A stretch of DNA of 9,201 bases from Acidobacteriota bacterium (GTDB lineage: Bacteria; Acidobacteriota; UBA890; WLXD01), in assembly GCA_022571615.1 (NCBI GenBank), contig JACZXM010000017.1:7100-16300 (forward strand), read 5' to 3'. Each line of letters begins with the position of its first letter. The stretch's first letter is position 1. The translations under genes were made by a program, and so were the position numbers. The notes under the pieces are model-generated. The model had not been told where the DNA came from. It did not search any database and was given only the letters and a program-made list of their open reading frames with translations. Positions 6,933 through 9,201 of the stretch are shown piece after piece.

Positions 6933-6995
6933 CTACCCGGTCGCCGAACGACCCGGACCACCACTGGAAGGCCCAGCCGCCCTCGCTCGACGGTG

Positions 6996-7042
6996 CTAGC
7001 AGGCCGTGGTGGAAGTGTGATGGGTCTAGCACGGCCTGCTAG
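6996..7042. repeat. 13-bp perfect inverted repeat enclosing repeat copy 2
   Basis: CTAGCAGGCCGTG (6996-7008) and CACGGCCTGCTAG (7030-7042) are perfect inverse complements with 21 bp between them. The left arm includes the first 7 bp of repeat copy 2. The right arm contains the stop codon of the HhH gene (TAG on the minus strand, 7039-7041). It lies between two convergent genes, so it could act as a bidirectional terminator, although neither side has a T run. It also fits the two ends of an internally deleted small palindromic element. Confidence 0.75.
7002..7027 (+). repeat. 26-bp intergenic repeat, copy 2
   Basis: It is identical to copy 3 (9074-9099) over all 26 bases and differs from copy 1 at one base. 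It sits 69 bp after the permease stop and 11 bp from the 3' end of the HhH gene. With copy 1 it forms a direct repeat around the permease gene, start to start 1513 bp. Confidence 0.85.
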
Positions 7043-8367
7043 GGGGCCTGCATCAGGCGGCGCGCGGACTGGACCCAGTCGTCGCGCTGAATCCGGCCCG
7101 AGAAGGCTCCGATCTGGCGCGAGATCCGTTCCACGTCCTCCTCGGTCCATTGTGCGATCTGGGCAAACGACCAGATGCCGAGGTCACGAAGCCGCTTGGA
7201 GAGCTTGGGGCCGATGCCCCTGATTCGCTGCAGGTCGTCATCAACGCCCGGCGCGAGGGGATGCGGCAGCCGATCGAGTCGACGACGGTATCGCTCGATC
7301 TCCTCGTCGCGACTCCGCTCGACATGACGTAGTTGTTCTTGCAACGCGTCGATCCTGCGCTCGTGATCCTGCATGTCCGTCGATTGCTGCTCGAGCTCAA
7401 CGACCTGCTGTCGCAGCCCCGCCATGCTCGAGTCGCGCTCCGCCAGAAGCCGTCGCCAACTCGCCTCGGCGGTGCCCGCGGACTGCTCGAGCTCCTCGAT
7501 GGTGCGCTGCAACACGGCCCGTTCGTCGTCGTTCCGCTGCGCCGACAGTCGACGCTGCAGGTCTTGCACCACGGAACGGTGCACGGTGTCCTGCTTGCGG
7601 TTGCGCTCGATCTGCCGCTGTAGCTGCCGGCGCGCATCCGCGAGCTCCCGCTCCAGGCGGTTAGTGAGCTCCTCCGCCTGGCGACGGTCTTCCTCCTGTT
7701 CTCTGGCGATCTCGCTACGGAGGCGCTCGAACTCCTCGATCTGGCGATCGCGCTCGGAGAGCTGCTGCTCGAGTGGCTCCAGCTCGATCAGCCTGGCCGC
7801 CAAACGCGCCATTTCCTTCGCCCTGGTGTCGGTGCTCGCGCGCAGGGCACGAACTTGCGCCTGGAGCGACAGAACAGCGGCCGTCTTGTCGCGCAGTGCC
7901 CGCTCGGCTTCGGCTTGGTGGTCTGCCCCGGAATCGGGGTCTGGCTGCCCATCGGCATCGGCATCGGATCCCGCGGACCCTGCCACCTCGAGAGCCGCGA
8001 CCGGCACCAGGTGGGGTACGGTAGCCCCCCCTCCTGCCGATTCCCCGGCAGCCGCCACCGCGCCCGGGCGATGCTGGGACGTACGCGAAGCTTCGTCGGA
8101 GGTCGCTCGCAGCCCTCGCTCCTCGAGCTGCTTGTCTCGACTCTCGAGACGTCGGCGTAGGGTGTCGATCTGTGCCTGTGCGGCATCGGCTTGCCGGTAG
8201 GCCTCGGTCAACTCCCGAGCCTTGATCTCCTCCGTCGTACGTAGTGTCTGCCGCGCATCCTCTACGCGATCGTGGTCGCGAAACCCGCGCCAGCTCCAGC
8301 CGATGAACCAGCCCACGATCGCGGCCAGCACCAGGCACGCCGTGATCTGCCCCAGCAAGTAGATCAT
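7039..8367 (-). CDS. Membrane-anchored long coiled-coil protein with C-terminal helix-hairpin-helix (H3TH-like) domain
   Basis: This is a 442-residue protein from ATG 8367, which overlaps the upstream stop codon as ATGA, so translation is probably coupled; the frame is open further upstream only as shadow. Residues 3-25 are a transmembrane helix (LLGQITACLVLAAIVGWFIG) followed by WSWR, placing the rest in the cytoplasm. Residues about 30-370 are highly charged, rich in Glu, Arg, Gln and Leu with heptad-like spacing: an extended coiled coil interrupted near residues 105-155 by a Pro/Gly/Asp-rich linker (GSDADADGQPDPDSG). Residues 376-442 form a small helical domain: DDDLQRIRGIGPKLSKRLRD, then LGIWSFAQIAQWTEEDV. 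The IRGIGPKLSKRL hairpin is the nucleic-acid-binding HhH signature, similar to the H3TH domain of flap-endonuclease-like proteins and to ribosomal-protein-associated HhH modules. No nuclease active site is seen. By inference it could link DNA or RNA to the membrane. Architecture is clear and function is unknown. Confidence 0.85.
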   Translation of the reverse strand: MIYLLGQITACLVLAAIVGWFIGWSWRGFRDHDRVEDARQTLRTTEEIKARELTEAYRQADAAQAQIDTLRRRLESRDKQLEERGLRATSDEASRTSQHRPGAVAAAGESAGGGATVPHLVPVAALEVAGSAGSDADADGQPDPDSGADHQAEAERALRDKTAAVLSLQAQVRALRASTDTRAKEMARLAARLIELEPLEQQLSERDRQIEEFERLRSEIAREQEEDRRQAEELTNRLERELADARRQLQRQIERNRKQDTVHRSVVQDLQRRLSAQRNDDERAVLQRTIEELEQSAGTAEASWRRLLAERDSSMAGLRQQVVELEQQSTDMQDHERRIDALQEQLRHVERSRDEEIERYRRRLDRLPHPLAPGVDDDLQRIRGIGPKLSKRLRDLGIWSFAQIAQWTEEDVERISRQIGAFSGRIQRDDWVQSARRLMQAP

Positions 8368-9065
8368 GCTCCACCCCCGGTGCCGGTGCCGATTGCATCG
8401 AGGACCGTGAGATCGAGACTCCAGCGCAGCGGGCCAATCGAGTCGGTCAGTGCGCGGACCTCGACAGCGTCGGTCCGATCGCGGACTTGCCCGAACAGCA
8501 ACGCCGTGTCGCCCTGAATGCTCAAACGACCGTTGCCCTCCAACTTCTCCATGATCTCCACCAAGGCGGCGGCCCGATCCACCCACTGCGAGCTTGCCAC
8601 CGCGGCGTTTGCGCGAAGGTCGGTGGATACGTTGGCTTTCCCAAAACGCTCCTCGGCGGCCGCTACCAGAGCCCGGTGCGATCCGTCATCGGGGAATCGG
8701 CCGGCGAGGAACAACCGGTCGCCGAGCCGCTGCAACCGCAGCACAGGCAGCACCGCCGGCGCTGAGCGTTCCGGCTCCGGGATCCTCTCGATGGCCATGG
8801 ACCTGCCGACCGTGCGCACGCCCTCGACCGCCGCGACGATGGCATCGATTCGATCCGCTTGTTCCGGTGAGCTGACGAAGCCGTGGAGCACCGCGTCACG
8901 GCCCTCGAAACCGACCCCGTAGAACGCGATCCCGGCGGCTCCCAAGGCCTCCTGCGTGCGCGCCAGCAGGTCGCGCTCGATCACGTCGACTCGCACCCCC
9001 ATGCATATGGCAACGGTGAAGATAAGAAAGCCGCTGATGAGCCAGAATCGCGCTCGCTCGCTCAT
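8364..9065 (-). CDS. Inner-membrane-anchored BON-domain-like periplasmic protein
   Basis: This is a 233-residue protein from ATG 9065 (MSERARF). The frame is open upstream, but that extension translates the 26-bp repeat. Residues 6-24 form an N-terminal hydrophobic anchor (RFWLISGFLIFTVAICMGV), so the remainder is probably periplasmic. Residues about 30-95 fit a BON domain: a helix, then DAVLHGFVSSPEQADRI and VEGVRTV, the usual 'L.G.V.s..e...a......v.gV..V' pattern. Two further BON-like repeats are weaker: GDRLFLAGRFPDDGSHR, and NGRLSIQGDTALLFGQV followed by LDLTVLD at the end. In the family, such repeats often precede a C-terminal OmpA domain. Here none follows, and the chain ends in a Gly/Thr tail GTGTGGGA at the overlap with the coiled-coil gene. 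BON domains are thought to bind membranes or envelope partners. The tight coupling suggests it partners with the coiled-coil HhH protein. No good Shine-Dalgarno is seen. Confidence 0.75.
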   Translation of the reverse strand: MSERARFWLISGFLIFTVAICMGVRVDVIERDLLARTQEALGAAGIAFYGVGFEGRDAVLHGFVSSPEQADRIDAIVAAVEGVRTVGRSMAIERIPEPERSAPAVLPVLRLQRLGDRLFLAGRFPDDGSHRALVAAAEERFGKANVSTDLRANAAVASSQWVDRAAALVEIMEKLEGNGRLSIQGDTALLFGQVRDRTDAVEVRALTDSIGPLRWSLDLTVLDAIGTGTGGGA

Positions 9066-9073
9066 CGTTAGGA

Positions 9074-9099
9074 GGCCGTGGTGGAAGTGTGATGGGTCT
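9074..9099 (+). repeat. 26-bp intergenic repeat, copy 3
   Basis: It is identical to copy 2 over 26 bp. It lies 8 bp upstream of the BON gene's start codon, so it is in the 5' leader or promoter of that minus-strand operon. Directly to its right, after GGTA, begins the inverted-repeat segment 9104-9201. With copy 2 it brackets the two-gene operon, start to start 2072 bp. Confidence 0.85.
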
Positions 9100-9103
9100 G
9101 GTA

Positions 9104-9201
9104 CCGCCGCCAAGGGCGCAGATGCAAGGCGCCACGACGTCGGCGATGCCATGGCGCATCGTCAAGGAGAGGCAACGCCGCAGATGGACCCTTGGCGGCG
9201 G
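9104..9201. mobile_element. Candidate small palindromic (MITE-like) element, cut by the window edge
   Basis: CCGCCGCCAAGGG (9104-9116) and CCCTTGGCGGCGG (9189-9201) are perfect 13-bp inverse complements that define a 98-bp segment. Inside is a second hairpin: GGCGATGC (9142-9149) and GCATCGTC (9156-9163) pair over 8 positions with one G-T, around loop CATGGC. CGCAGATG occurs at 9117-9124 and again at 9179-9186. There is no supportable gene. The right arm ends exactly at the last base of the window, so the inverted repeat may continue outward. If repeat copy 3 is the outer part of the left end, a mirrored copy should follow beyond 9201. An alternative is a structured RNA or a plain extragenic palindrome. 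Confidence 0.55.

Noticed and set aside
6940..6990. Possible fourth repeat copy near CCACCACTGGAAGG
   Set aside because: Only a few bases match in either orientation, and the order of blocks differs from the 26-bp core.
8368..8586. Upstream extension of the coiled-coil HhH gene (73 more codons)
   Set aside because: It overlaps the well-supported end of the BON gene in another frame, and the ATGA start at 8367 directly precedes the membrane helix.
5489..9099. CRISPR array or integron cassette array based on the 26-bp repeat
   Set aside because: Only three copies exist, 1.5-2.1 kb apart, with full genes between them. There are no spacers of even length, no cas or integrase gene, and no attC-type core sites.

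Overview
The window is high-GC bacterial DNA. The gene content suggests a Gram-negative proteobacterium, most likely a gammaproteobacterium: a Pal outer-membrane lipoprotein with a textbook lipobox, an AzgA-type NCS2 purine permease, and an inner-membrane BON-domain / coiled-coil-HhH gene pair. The taxonomic call is an inference from gene content, not from a marker gene.

Left part (1-3930): a peptide-use neighbourhood with heavy gene decay. The minus strand starts with the 5' part of an exported M24/aminopeptidase P-like protein (1-624, open at the window edge). Upstream of it is a broken fused membrane/spermidine-synthase-like gene (716-1391). A broken M28 zinc peptidase (1521-2393, plus strand) runs straight into an intact DUF819/YjcL-type membrane protein (2372-3625). 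Converging on that is the N-terminal remnant of an isoaspartyl-dipeptidase (IadA)-like gene (3643-3911, minus). The three broken genes keep recognisable starts and conserved blocks. They appear to have lost internal or C-terminal pieces by deletion, usually with a change of frame.

Middle part (3927-6932): an intact RDD-family membrane protein (minus) is divergent from pal (plus) across a 314-bp intergenic region containing GC-rich hairpins. pal is followed by the purine permease gene (plus).

Right part (7039-9201): a two-gene minus-strand operon with an ATGA overlap. It encodes a membrane-anchored BON-type protein (8364-9065) and then a membrane-anchored, long coiled-coil protein ending in a helix-hairpin-helix (H3TH-like) domain (7039-8367).

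The most unusual feature is a 26-bp intergenic repeat present three times in the same orientation (5489, 7002, 9074). The copies punctuate the gene modules: copies 1 and 2 bracket the permease, and copies 2 and 3 bracket the BON/coiled-coil operon. Copy 2 sits in a 13-bp perfect inverted repeat that supplies the stop codon of the HhH gene. Copy 3 is followed by a 98-bp segment with perfect 13-bp inverted ends, cut by the window edge. Together these look like full-length and decayed copies of a small palindromic (MITE-like) element.
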